DNA of 8,961 bases, taken from assembly GCA_029554925.1 (NCBI GenBank), contig JAKPUV010000558.1, forward strand, positions 1-8,961. Direction: 5' to 3'. Both the position numbers and the translations under genes were made by a program. The stretch comes from Candidatus Hydrogenedentota bacterium (GTDB taxonomy: Bacteria > Hydrogenedentota > Hydrogenedentia > Hydrogenedentales > CAITNO01). Below the pieces are notes generated by a model. It was not told where the DNA came from. It did no database searches and saw only the letters and a list, made by a program, of their open reading frames with translations. Shown piece after piece: positions 1 through 7,425 of this stretch. Position 1 is the first letter of the stretch. Each line of letters opens with the position of its first letter.

Positions 1-1169
1 GCGGGCACGCACACGTCCTCGATGCCGGGGACCGGCTTCGCCAGGCCCGGGCGCCCGGTCAGCAGCGAGAGGCCCGCCTTGCGCAGGCCCCACACCAGCG
101 CCATTTCCGCCGCGTTTGCGCAGACTTTTTTTCGCACGCCGGGGAACCGTTGCGCGAGCCCCGCGAGGCCGTCCCCCTCGTTGCCGTAGAACTCGACCAT
201 GAGAAAGATGCGGCAGGGCTTCGCGTCCAGCTCAAGAAAGTCGCGGGCTGGCTGGAAGGCGCGCTGTCCGCGCGTCTGGTCGAAGAGGACGTCATCCACA
301 TACTCGATGGCCACCGGCGCGAGGGCCTGGAGGGCCGCCGCCGCCTCGAAGGACTCGGCGGGGTCGTCAAAGAAGAGCACCGCCAGCCCCTTGCTCTTCG
401 GCAGGGGCGTCACGCGCAGGGTTGCCGAGAAGACGATCCCCAGGGTGCCCTCGCTTCCGCCGATCAGCTTCGACCAGTCGGGGCCGGCCGCGCCGCGCGC
501 CCGCAGGTACCGGTCGAGACCGTAGGCGGGCCAGCGCTTGCAGATGCCGTCGTGGAAGCGTTCCCGAATGGTGTCCCCCCGCGCGAGGATCGCGGCGTCG
601 AGGGCCGCGGCGCCGGGCAGGGGGAGCGGCGTCCCCGGACCGAGGGTCACGACGGCGCCGTCCGCCAGGATGGTCTCCACGGAGACCGTGTGGTCCACCG
701 TGGTGCCGTAGACCGGCGCGCGCGCGCCGGAGGAGTTGTTGCCGAGCATGCCGCCCAGGGTCGCGCGCGAGCTGGTGGCGACGTCCGGGCCGAAGGTCAC
801 CCCCATCGGCTGAAGGAAGGCGTTGAGCTGGTCGAGCACCACGCCCGCCTGCACGGCGACCGTCCCCTCCTCCGCGCTGTATCCGAGGATGGCCCGGTTG
901 TGCCGGGCCAGGTCCGCCACGATGCCGCCGCCCAGCGCGCCGCCCGCCAGGCCGCTGCCCGCGCCGCGGGCGGTCAGGGGCATGCCCGCCTCCGCCGCGG
1001 CGCGCGCGAGGGCGGCCGTCTCCGCGGCGCTCCGGGGGAACGCGACGGCGGCGGGCTCCACGCGGTACACCGACGCGTCGGTGGCGTAGAGGGCGCGGGT
1101 CAGGGCGTCGCGGCGCACCTCGCATCCCGAGGCGCGGGCGACGGCGTCGCATTTCCTGTCAATGTCCAT
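1..1169 (-). CDS. FAD-binding oxidase, N-terminal part of a probable FAD/[4Fe-4S] fusion dehydrogenase (partial)
   Basis: This is the N-terminal 390 codons of a flavoprotein of the PCMH-type FAD-binding oxidase family (GlcD/YdiJ-like, COG0277); the 3' end lies beyond the left edge. Visible motifs are the phenotype-typical ASVYRVEP segment (residues 32-39), the FAD diphosphate loop ARGAGSGLAGG (67-77), a second FAD-contact block running from GPDVATSS (127-134) to GGMLGNNSSGAR (139-150), and GGSEGTLGI (237-245). The GLRKAGLSLL segment (361-370) and the KPVPGIEDVCVP stretch (378-389) resemble members that continue into a C-terminal 4Fe-4S/CCG domain, about 950-1000 residues in total, so a fused iron-sulfur half is predicted to the left. 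Such enzymes oxidise 2-hydroxy acids; the substrate cannot be read here. The ATG start sits 32 nt after the rng stop, with GGGAG about 12 nt upstream, so it is probably the operon's last gene or among the last. The 3' truncation is the window edge, not damage. Confidence 0.9.
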   Translation of the reverse strand, partial: MDIDRKCDAVARASGCEVRRDALTRALYATDASVYRVEPAAVAFPRSAAETAALARAAAEAGMPLTARGAGSGLAGGALGGGIVADLARHNRAILGYSAEEGTVAVQAGVVLDQLNAFLQPMGVTFGPDVATSSRATLGGMLGNNSSGARAPVYGTTVDHTVSVETILADGAVVTLGPGTPLPLPGAAALDAAILARGDTIRERFHDGICKRWPAYGLDRYLRARGAAGPDWSKLIGGSEGTLGIVFSATLRVTPLPKSKGLAVLFFDDPAESFEAAAALQALAPVAIEYVDDVLFDQTRGQRAFQPARDFLELDAKPCRIFLMVEFYGNEGDGLAGLAQRFPGVRKKVCANAAEMALVWGLRKAGLSLLTGRPGLAKPVPGIEDVCVP

Positions 1170-1201
1170 GAACGGTCGGGTTCTCCCGGTCCGCGGGGCG
1201 G

Positions 1202-2758
1202 TCAGTCCGCCTCCGTGTCGCCCATGCCGAGGTTCTCCACCTTGATCTCCACGCGCCCCTTCTCGCGCAGCAGGCGCGCCTCGTGGATGTGGAAGCCCTC
1301 GGCGGCCTCCACCTGCAGGGTGCGGTCAAACTTCGCGAGCAGCTCGTCGAGCTGGGGGCGGTTCTCCGTGTTCAGGCGGCGCGCCACGTCGGGGTGCACC
1401 TGGAGGATGAGCTGGCGCTCCTTCGTGCGGCAGAAGAGCCCCGTGAGCTGGCGCATGACGTCGAAGGTCATGGTGGTGACGCTGCGGACCATGCCGCTGC
1501 CCTCGCAGTAGGGGCAGGGCTGCGACAGCGCCTTGAGCAGGTTGTGCTTCACGCGCTTGCGCGTCATCTCGATCATGCCCAGCTCGCTCACCTCGCTCAC
1601 CGTGAACTTGGCCCGGTCGCGCTTGAGCGCCTCGATGAACTTCTTCATCAGCGTCCGCCGGTTGGCCGGGGACTCCATGTCGATGAAGTCGATGACGATG
1701 ATGCCGCCGAGGTCGCGCAGGCGCACCTGGCGCGCCACCTCGTCGGCCGCCTCCAGGTTCGTGTGGAACACCGTGTCCTCCAGCCCCTTCTTGCCGGTGA
1801 AGCGGCCCGTGTTCACGTCAATGGCGATGAGGGCTTCGGTCTGGTCTATGCACAGGTAGCCCCCGCTCTTCAGGTAGACCTTGCGGCGCAGCGCCTTGGT
1901 GATCTCGTCCTCAATCCCCAGCTTCTCGAAGAGCGGCAGGCGGCCGGCCTGGAACTTGGCCCGCGGCTTCAGGTGCGGCGAGTAGTGCTCCAGGAAGCTG
2001 CAGATCCGCGCGTGCTCCATCTCGTCGTCCACGACCAGCTTCTCAAACTCGTCGGTGAACAGGTCGCGCACCGCGCGCAGGATGACGCCCAGGTCCTCGC
2101 GCAGCAGCGCCGGCCCCTTCGCCGTGTCGAACTTCGTGCGCACGGCCTCCCAGGTGTCCTTCAGGTACTGGATGTCCTTCTCGAAGGCCTCTCGGCTCTT
2201 GCCCTCGCCCGCCGTGCGGCTGATGAGGCCCAGCCCCTCCGGCTTCAGCTCCTTCATCAGTTTGCGGATGCGGTCCCGCTCCGCCTGCCCGTCTATCTTG
2301 CGCGAGATGCCCAGCGTCTTCACCGTCGGCATCAGCACCAGGAAGCGCCCCGGCAGGGTGATGAAGTTGGAGAGCCGCGGGCCCTTGGTGCCCAGGCGGT
2401 CCTTCAGAACCTGCACCATGATGTACTGGTCCTTCTTCAGCATCGTCTCGATGGGCTGCTGCCGGGCGCGCTTCGCGCGCGTCTTCGCGCGCGGCACCCC
2501 GTCCACCAGCTCGATGTCGCCCGTGCCCTCGGCCCCCGCGATGTCCGACACGTACAGGAAGCCGTTCTTCTCCGTGCCGATGTCGATGAACGCCGCCTGG
2601 ATCCCCGGCAGCACCGCGTCCACGCGGCCCCGGTAGATGTTGCCGACGATGCTGCGGTTTTCCTCGCGCTCGATCATGAGCTCGGCGAGGCGCCCCTCCT
2701 CCAGCACGGCGATCCGCGTCTCGAGGGGGTTCACATTGATTGCCAGATGTTTCTTCAT
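1202..2758 (-). CDS. rng: Ribonuclease G/E family endoribonuclease
   Basis: The 518-residue product is close in length to E. coli RNase G (489) and lacks the long C-terminal scaffold of RNase E. It cuts single-stranded RNA, with a preference for 5'-monophosphate ends, in rRNA maturation and mRNA decay in the cytoplasm. The start MKKHLAINVNPLETRIAVLE is typical of the family. An S1-like RNA-binding domain follows (about 38-130, VGNIYRGRV and AAFIDIGTEKNGFL). The catalytic DNase I-like part carries the two expected metal-binding aspartates, D314 in LIAIDVNTGRFTG and D357 in IIVIDFIDMESP. The zinc-link CPYCEG (C415, C418) supports dimer or tetramer formation. An Arg/Lys-rich insert (about 88-100) interrupts the S1 domain, as in many non-enterobacterial members. 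The ATG lies 33 nt after rodA and has only a weak upstream GGA, so its translation may be modest. The RNase G versus short RNase E label is a convention; the family assignment is certain. Confidence 0.96.
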   Translation of the reverse strand: MKKHLAINVNPLETRIAVLEEGRLAELMIEREENRSIVGNIYRGRVDAVLPGIQAAFIDIGTEKNGFLYVSDIAGAEGTGDIELVDGVPRAKTRAKRARQQPIETMLKKDQYIMVQVLKDRLGTKGPRLSNFITLPGRFLVLMPTVKTLGISRKIDGQAERDRIRKLMKELKPEGLGLISRTAGEGKSREAFEKDIQYLKDTWEAVRTKFDTAKGPALLREDLGVILRAVRDLFTDEFEKLVVDDEMEHARICSFLEHYSPHLKPRAKFQAGRLPLFEKLGIEDEITKALRRKVYLKSGGYLCIDQTEALIAIDVNTGRFTGKKGLEDTVFHTNLEAADEVARQVRLRDLGGIIVIDFIDMESPANRRTLMKKFIEALKRDRAKFTVSEVSELGMIEMTRKRVKHNLLKALSQPCPYCEGSGMVRSVTTMTFDVMRQLTGLFCRTKERQLILQVHPDVARRLNTENRPQLDELLAKFDRTLQVEAAEGFHIHEARLLREKGRVEIKVENLGMGDTEAD

Positions 2759-2775
2759 TTCTTGGTCCGTTTTCC

Positions 2776-2791
2776 GCGCGGGCGCCCGCGC
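2776..2791 (-). repeat. Perfect 16-bp GC palindrome in the rodA-rng gap
   Basis: The 16 bases GCGCGGGCGCCCGCGC are perfectly self-complementary and begin directly after the rodA stop codon. In RNA they can fold as a 6-bp stem with a GCGC loop. They occupy half of the 33-nt gap and end 17 nt before the rng ATG. No U-run follows in the transcribed direction, so this is not a standard terminator. It could stabilise the upstream mRNA end, weaken rng translation or be chance in GC-rich DNA. Confidence 0.5.
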
Positions 2792-3982
2792 TCAGCCGAC
2801 GGCGAGGCCCGGGCCGCGCGCGCGCACGTTGAACAGCAGGCCGACGCCCGCCATGGTGGTCATGTAAAAGGACCCGCCGTAGCTGAGGAACGGCAGGGGG
2901 ATGCCCGTGACCGGCAACAGGCCGGCCGTGATGGCTATGTTAACAAAAACGTGGAAGGCGAGGACCGTCACGGTGCCCGTGGCCAGCAGCGTGCCCGTCA
3001 TTTCCGGGCAGTCCCGCGCGAACATGAGCCCCCGCAGGAGGAACAGCAGGAAGAGCGCGATGACGGAAACGGCCCCCACAAAGCCGAACTCCTCGGCGAG
3101 GAGGGAGTAGATGAAGTCCGTGTGGTGCTCGGGCAGGTAGTTGAGCCGGGTCTGCGTGCCCTCGAGGAAGCCCTTGCCCGCGATGCCGCCGCTGCCCACG
3201 GTGATCCGGCTCTGGAGGGTCTGCCAGCCGCTGCCCTCGGGGTCGTGCTCCGGGTGGAGGAACGTGTAGATCCGCTGCTTCTGGTAGTGCTTCAGCTCGT
3301 AGAAGCCCCGCGGCTCCGTGGGCTTGTCGGGGTCGAATCCGCTCATCTGCCACCACAGGGCGGGGAAGACGGAGAGCCCCAGCAGCACCACGAGGGCCAG
3401 ATGACGGATGCGGCACCCCCCCACGAAGAGCATCACCAGCACGAGCGGCCCCATGCAGGCCGCCGTGCCCAGGTTGGGCTGCTTGAGGATGAGCCCCATG
3501 GGGACCGCGGTCAGCAGGAGCGCCAGGAGGAACCAGTGGAACCGCCGTATGCGGGGCCCCAGCCGGGAAAGATACCAGGTGAGGAACAGGACCATCATGA
3601 GCTTGGACACTTCGGAGGGCTGGAGCCGGGCGGGCCCCAGCACGAGCCACCGCTCGCTCCCCTTGGCCTCGGTGCCGAAGAAGAGCACCGCCACCAGCAT
3701 GAGGTTGGCCACGACGTAGAACAGCGGGGCCGCCGCCACGATGAAGCGGTAGTCGAAGCAGGCGACGAACAGGGCCACGCCGGCGCCGGCGAGGAAGTAC
3801 GCCATCTGGCGCTTGAAGTAGATGATGTCGCTGCTGCGGCTGGCGCTGTACAGCAGGGTCCACCCCACCGCCGCCAGCAGTACCGTGGCCAGCGCGAGAA
3901 ACCAGTCCACGCGCTTGAGCGCGCGCCAGTCGAAGACCCGCACGCTGATGTCCTGGTACTGGATGAGGGGGTTGCCGGGCAT
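2792..3982 (-). CDS. rodA: RodA, SEDS-family peptidoglycan glycosyltransferase of the elongasome
   Basis: This 396-residue multi-pass inner-membrane protein polymerises glycan strands from lipid II, working with PBP2. About ten hydrophobic segments can be seen, for example near 26-46, 56-74, 80-103, 126-138, 148-166, 172-188, 192-211, 298-318, 330-355 and 368-385. SEDS hallmarks are WLVLGPARLQPSEVSK (112-127), QPNLGTA (168-174), KHYQKQRIYTFLHPE (231-245), SRITVGSGGIAGKGF (258-272), LPEHHTDF (283-290) with the putative catalytic Asp289, and PLPFLSYGGS (362-371). QPNLGTA carries Asn where E. coli RodA has Asp. The start was placed at the ATG 2 nt after the mrdA stop because a strong GGAGGAG Shine-Dalgarno lies in the mrdA end just before it; the frame is open up to 4159, but that extension lies within mrdA and is Arg/Pro-rich non-RodA sequence. 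The 2-nt spacing implies translational coupling to PBP2, its functional partner. Confidence 0.96.
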   Translation of the reverse strand: MPGNPLIQYQDISVRVFDWRALKRVDWFLALATVLLAAVGWTLLYSASRSSDIIYFKRQMAYFLAGAGVALFVACFDYRFIVAAAPLFYVVANLMLVAVLFFGTEAKGSERWLVLGPARLQPSEVSKLMMVLFLTWYLSRLGPRIRRFHWFLLALLLTAVPMGLILKQPNLGTAACMGPLVLVMLFVGGCRIRHLALVVLLGLSVFPALWWQMSGFDPDKPTEPRGFYELKHYQKQRIYTFLHPEHDPEGSGWQTLQSRITVGSGGIAGKGFLEGTQTRLNYLPEHHTDFIYSLLAEEFGFVGAVSVIALFLLFLLRGLMFARDCPEMTGTLLATGTVTVLAFHVFVNIAITAGLLPVTGIPLPFLSYGGSFYMTTMAGVGLLFNVRARGPGLAVG

Positions 3983-3984
3983 GG

Positions 3985-5919
3985 TCACTCCTCCGCGGCC
4001 GGGGCGGGGGCGGGCGTTTCCGGCCCGCGCTCGCCGTAGAAATAGCTGATCACTTCCTTCGCGTGCGGGGCGGCCGCCGAGCTGCCGTGGTGCCCGTGCT
4101 CGATCAGGATGCACAGGGCGACGCGCGGCTCGCGGTCGAGGACCCCCGCGACAAACCACGCGTGGTCGCGCATGTGCCAGGGGATGTCCTCCTCCGTCGC
4201 GTACTGCTCGTGGTGCGCCAGCGACATCACCTGGGCCGAGCCCGTTTTTCCGATGATGTCAAAGCCCGGAAGGAACGCCGCGTGGCCCGTGCCCGTCGGG
4301 GGCGGCGGGCCGTCCTCCACGCAGCGGCGCAGGCCCGCGCGCACCGTCTCGACGGTGGCCTCGCTGAACATCGGCTCGGAGACGAGCGGCCCCGTCTCCC
4401 GCGCCATGAAGGGGCGCACCCGCCGCCCGCCGTTGACGATGCACGCCATCATCACGGCGTTCTGCAGCGGGGTGGTGCAGGCGCTGCCCTGCCCGATGCT
4501 GAGGTTCACCGTGTCGCCGTTGTACCATTTCCGGTCCCACTCCTGCTTGTCGGCGAACACGCGCTGCTTCCATTCGCGGTCGGGGATCAGGCCCGAAGCC
4601 TCCCCGGGGAGGTCGAGTCCCGTCGCCTCGCCCAGCCCCATGGCGTGCGACCATTTGGCGATCTTGTCCACCCCCAGTTTGAGGCCCACATTGTAGAAGT
4701 AGACGTCGCAGGAGAAGGCCAGGGCCTCGTCCACGCTGGTGGTGCCGTGGCCCGACCGCTTCCAGCAGTGCCAGTAGCGGCTGGCGCCTTCCAGGGCGAA
4801 GCGGCCCGGGCAGAAGTGGGTGGTTTTCGCCGTGGCCAGGCCCTCCTCCAGGGCCGCGGCCGCCAGCACGATCTTGAACACGGACCCCGGCGGGTACACC
4901 TCGCGGAAGGCCCGGTTCGTCATCCGGTTGGGCTTCTTCCCCGAGAGCAGCTCCGCGCGCTCCTCGTTGTGCCCCCGCGTCACAAACACGCCCGGGTCGT
5001 ATCCGGGGCTGCTGGCCATGGCGAGCACCCCCCCCGTGTCCGCGTCCAGCGCGACAATCGCGCCCACCTCGCCCCGCAGCAGCTCCTCGCACTTCCGCTG
5101 GAGCCCCAGGTCCAGCGTCAGGTGGAGCGCCCCGCCCGATTTCGGCCGCACAGGCGGCGCCTCCACGTCGAGCAGGTGGCCCCGCGTGTCCCGCCGCGCG
5201 ATGTAAGGCCGCCCCGTCCGGTCCGTGCGCAGCTGCGGCTGGCCCGACGCGTACTTCGTCACCAGCATGTAGCCGTCCTGCCCGTGCAGCAGCTTCTCAT
5301 ACTGCTTCTCCAGCCCATCCTTGCCCACGAGGTCGCCCAGCTTGTAGCCCTCCTCCCGCCAGGCAGAAAGCTCCGTGTCGTTGATCTCCCCGAGGAACCC
5401 CAGCAGCTGGCCCGCCGTCTCCCCGTAGTGGTAGCGCCGCTGCGGGCGCACCACCGTCGAGAGGCCCGGCAGCGCGTGCTGGCGCTCCTCCACGCGCACA
5501 AAGTCCGCCCGCGTCAGGTCGCGCTTGAGGGGGATCTGGGTGAACGGCGCGCCCCGGTGATCCTCCACGCGCTTCAGCAGCCATGCGGGGTCCACCCCGA
5601 TCAGCTCGCCGATTTTCCCGGCCACCTCCTCCAGCCGCTCCCGGGGGCATTCCCCCGGCACGAACACGGCGTCCGCGCAGGCCCGGTTGTCCGCGAGAAT
5701 CTCCCCGCCCGCCGCGCAGATGACGCCCCGGTCCGCCGCCAGGCGCTTCTGCGACACGCGGTTTTGGTCGGCCATGCGCGTGAACTCGTCCAGGTTCACC
5801 ACCTGCAGCCACCAGAACTGCGCCCACAGCACCGCCATGGCGAGGGTGAGGCCGACGCCGATCATCTGGACGCGGCTCTCCACCCCCTCGTAGCGCTGGG
5901 GCTCGTTGCGGCCGGGCAT
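3985..5919 (-). CDS. mrdA: Penicillin-binding protein 2, elongasome D,D-transpeptidase
   Basis: The 644-residue class B PBP cross-links new peptidoglycan during side-wall growth and is activated by MreC and RodA. It has a short cytoplasmic N-terminus, one membrane anchor (about 19-42), a dimerisation or pedestal domain that begins near the conserved DRGVI (63-67), and a C-terminal transpeptidase domain. Active-site motifs are complete: SVFK with Ser346, SCD (403-405, the PBP2 form of SxN) and KTG (558-560). Near the C-terminus EHGHHGSSAAAP (607-618) is typical of PBP2. Cys370, Cys385, His391 and Cys404 are spaced like the zinc site reported in gammaproteobacterial PBP2, with Cys replacing two Asp ligands. 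A Pro/Ala/Glu tail (about 632-644) ends the protein and encodes the rodA Shine-Dalgarno. The ATG is 3 nt after the mreD stop, with GGGAG about 14 nt upstream. It is full length, with no sign of damage. Confidence 0.97.
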   Translation of the reverse strand: MPGRNEPQRYEGVESRVQMIGVGLTLAMAVLWAQFWWLQVVNLDEFTRMADQNRVSQKRLAADRGVICAAGGEILADNRACADAVFVPGECPRERLEEVAGKIGELIGVDPAWLLKRVEDHRGAPFTQIPLKRDLTRADFVRVEERQHALPGLSTVVRPQRRYHYGETAGQLLGFLGEINDTELSAWREEGYKLGDLVGKDGLEKQYEKLLHGQDGYMLVTKYASGQPQLRTDRTGRPYIARRDTRGHLLDVEAPPVRPKSGGALHLTLDLGLQRKCEELLRGEVGAIVALDADTGGVLAMASSPGYDPGVFVTRGHNEERAELLSGKKPNRMTNRAFREVYPPGSVFKIVLAAAALEEGLATAKTTHFCPGRFALEGASRYWHCWKRSGHGTTSVDEALAFSCDVYFYNVGLKLGVDKIAKWSHAMGLGEATGLDLPGEASGLIPDREWKQRVFADKQEWDRKWYNGDTVNLSIGQGSACTTPLQNAVMMACIVNGGRRVRPFMARETGPLVSEPMFSEATVETVRAGLRRCVEDGPPPPTGTGHAAFLPGFDIIGKTGSAQVMSLAHHEQYATEEDIPWHMRDHAWFVAGVLDREPRVALCILIEHGHHGSSAAAPHAKEVISYFYGERGPETPAPAPAAEE

Positions 5920-5922
5920 GGC

Positions 5923-6456
5923 TCAGCCCAGCTCCCGGCTGAACACGTCGCGCTCCGGGCGCCCCCACACCGCGTCGAGCAGCATGAGGACGACGGGGGT
6001 CACCAGGGTGGTGTAGAAGGCCGAGGGCACGGCCACGGCGCCCAGGGGGTACAGCAGCCCGAGCACGGGCTGCTGCGCGTACTGGATCAGGGTGAAGAGC
6101 GTCCCCTGCATGAGCGCGCCCGCGAAGACGAGCCCCGCCTTCACCGCCGCGTGCTCCGTCACGAGGCGCGTGGAGAGGCGCCCCGCGAGGAAGCCCACCA
6201 GCACATAGCACAGCACGTGGTGCCCCAGCACCGAGCCCACCGCGATGTCCTGGTACAGCCCCCCGATGACGCCGGTGAACATGGCGCGCTCCTCGCCCTC
6301 GTGGATGGCGAAGAACACCACCATCACCAGCACCAGGTCCGGAAGCACCCCCTCCAGCCGGAGCAACTCCGGCCAGTTGGTCTGGAACAGCGCGAAGAGC
6401 ACCGCCCACGCGAACCACCACAGGTTGCGCCCGATGGACCCGCCCCGCCACCTCAT
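5923..6456 (-). CDS. mreD: Rod shape-determining membrane protein MreD
   Basis: This 177-residue polytopic inner-membrane protein is the third core part of the MreBCD complex and links MreC to the membrane-bound synthesis machinery; its exact activity is not settled. Several hydrophobic segments are visible (about 12-27, 39-52, 58-75, 78-93, 105-124 and 133-162). The family pattern is a PDLVLV segment (39-44) followed by a Gly-rich helix ending in GGLYQDIAVGSVLGHH (65-80). The sequence is otherwise poorly conserved, as usual for MreD, so position between mreC and mrdA is part of the evidence. The ATG overlaps the mreC stop as ATGA, and AGGAAAGG lies about 8 nt upstream within mreC, so start choice and translational coupling are well supported. 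Confidence 0.93.
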   Translation of the reverse strand: MRWRGGSIGRNLWWFAWAVLFALFQTNWPELLRLEGVLPDLVLVMVVFFAIHEGEERAMFTGVIGGLYQDIAVGSVLGHHVLCYVLVGFLAGRLSTRLVTEHAAVKAGLVFAGALMQGTLFTLIQYAQQPVLGLLYPLGAVAVPSAFYTTLVTPVVLMLLDAVWGRPERDVFSRELG

Positions 6457-7409
6457 GGCGCGTACCTTTCCTGCAGCGGGCGGGTGTCCGGGGTTTCCGG
6501 CGCCTGCGACGACGCGGCGTCCGGCGGCGGCGGCAGGTCCAGAAAGTCACCCTCGGGGCCGCCCACATACTCGGGGTCGTCCACCGCGCGCCGGATCAGG
6601 AACACCTCGTCCACGGCGTAGGGGTCCACCGCGGGCATCACCTCGGCGCTCTTCCACAGCGCGCCCGCGTCGTGCACCGCGCCGATGCGCCCGATGAGCA
6701 GCCCCGGGGGGAAGAGGCTCTCCGGGCTCGTGACCACCACGTCCCCCGGCCGGATGTCCTCCTTCATGTCGATGTATTCCATGGTGCAGATGCGGTTGAA
6801 GTCGCTGCCGTTCGCCTGCACCACCCCGTCATACGCCCGCACCCGGTTCCGCAGCACCATCGCGCCGATCCGGCAGTCCACATGGTGCAGCGTCGCCACC
6901 GTCGAGGTGAAGTCCGCCGTCTCCGTGACCACCCCCACCACGCCCTGCGGGCCCACCACGCAGGTGGCCGGCCGCACGCCGTGGCGGCTGCCCCGGTCAA
7001 TGCGCAGCATGCCCTTGTAGGTCTCCAGGATCGCGGCGGGCTCCAGCGTCAGGCGCGGCGTCTCGCGGAGGTAGCGCGCCATCGCGCGCAGGCGCGCGTT
7101 CTCCCCCTCCAGCATGGCCAGCCGCGCCGTGTCCAGCTTCAGCTTGGCCGTCTCCCCCCGGAGACGGGCGGCCTCCGCCAGCGCGCCCTCGTAGTCCGCC
7201 ACATAGCGGTAGGCGCTGCCCAGGCGGTCCGCCGCCGCCTTGCGGACCTTTTGGAAGGGGTAGGCCGTCGTGGTGACCACGCGCATGACGCCCCGGCGCA
7301 CGAGGGAGGATTCGGTGCCCCGGACCAGCGACACGGAGCACGCCAGCACCAGGGCCGAGAGCACGACCACCGGCCGGTGCTCGCTCAGTATGCGCCCAAT
7401 GTTCAGCAA
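6453..7409 (-). CDS. mreC: Rod shape-determining protein MreC (TTG start)
   Basis: The 318-residue periplasmic scaffold connects MreB/MreD with PBP2 and RodA and activates PBP2. It has a short cytoplasmic N-terminus, one membrane anchor (about 13-30), a periplasmic coiled coil (about 66-112, with Ala/Leu heptads and ENARLRAM at 103-110), and the tandem beta-barrel MreC domain (about 120-275). Typical family stretches are GVVGVVTETADFTSTV (156-171) and GDVVVTSPESLFPPGLLIGRI (222-242). A Pro/Asp-rich low-complexity tail (about 276-318) follows. The start is TTG at 7407-7409: an in-frame TGA lies 51 nt upstream with no other start codon between, and the first ATG downstream (residue 43) would delete the membrane anchor. 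GGAG lies 10 nt upstream. The TTG and the hairpin just before it suggest lower expression than mreB. Confidence 0.95.
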   Translation of the reverse strand: MLNIGRILSEHRPVVVLSALVLACSVSLVRGTESSLVRRGVMRVVTTTAYPFQKVRKAAADRLGSAYRYVADYEGALAEAARLRGETAKLKLDTARLAMLEGENARLRAMARYLRETPRLTLEPAAILETYKGMLRIDRGSRHGVRPATCVVGPQGVVGVVTETADFTSTVATLHHVDCRIGAMVLRNRVRAYDGVVQANGSDFNRICTMEYIDMKEDIRPGDVVVTSPESLFPPGLLIGRIGAVHDAGALWKSAEVMPAVDPYAVDEVFLIRRAVDDPEYVGGPEGDFLDLPPPPDAASSQAPETPDTRPLQERYAP

Positions 7410-7425
7410 CGCAGGGGTTCTCCAC

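Noticed and set aside
1170..1201. Short CGGG-AGAA-CCCG inverted repeat around the oxidase Shine-Dalgarno.
   Set aside because: A 4-bp stem is too small to claim as structure in DNA of this composition.
150..1511. Open plus-strand frame of 453 codons opposite the oxidase and the end of rng.
   Set aside because: It spans two unrelated minus-strand genes and their junction, and shows no family motif.
1283..4039. Open plus-strand frame of 918 codons opposite rng and rodA.
   Set aside because: It is a His/Arg/Ala/Leu-rich low-complexity translation antisense to two clear genes, caused by high GC at third codon positions. No motif is recognisable.
3983..4159. N-terminal extension of rodA to an upstream ATG at 4159.
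   Set aside because: It would add 59 Arg/Pro-rich residues overlapping mrdA, while the ATG at 3980-3982 has a strong Shine-Dalgarno and gives a normal RodA N-terminus.
4063..6621. Open plus-strand frame of 852 codons opposite mrdA and mreD.
   Set aside because: Same cause: antisense shadow of well-conserved genes, composition unlike a folded protein and no domain.
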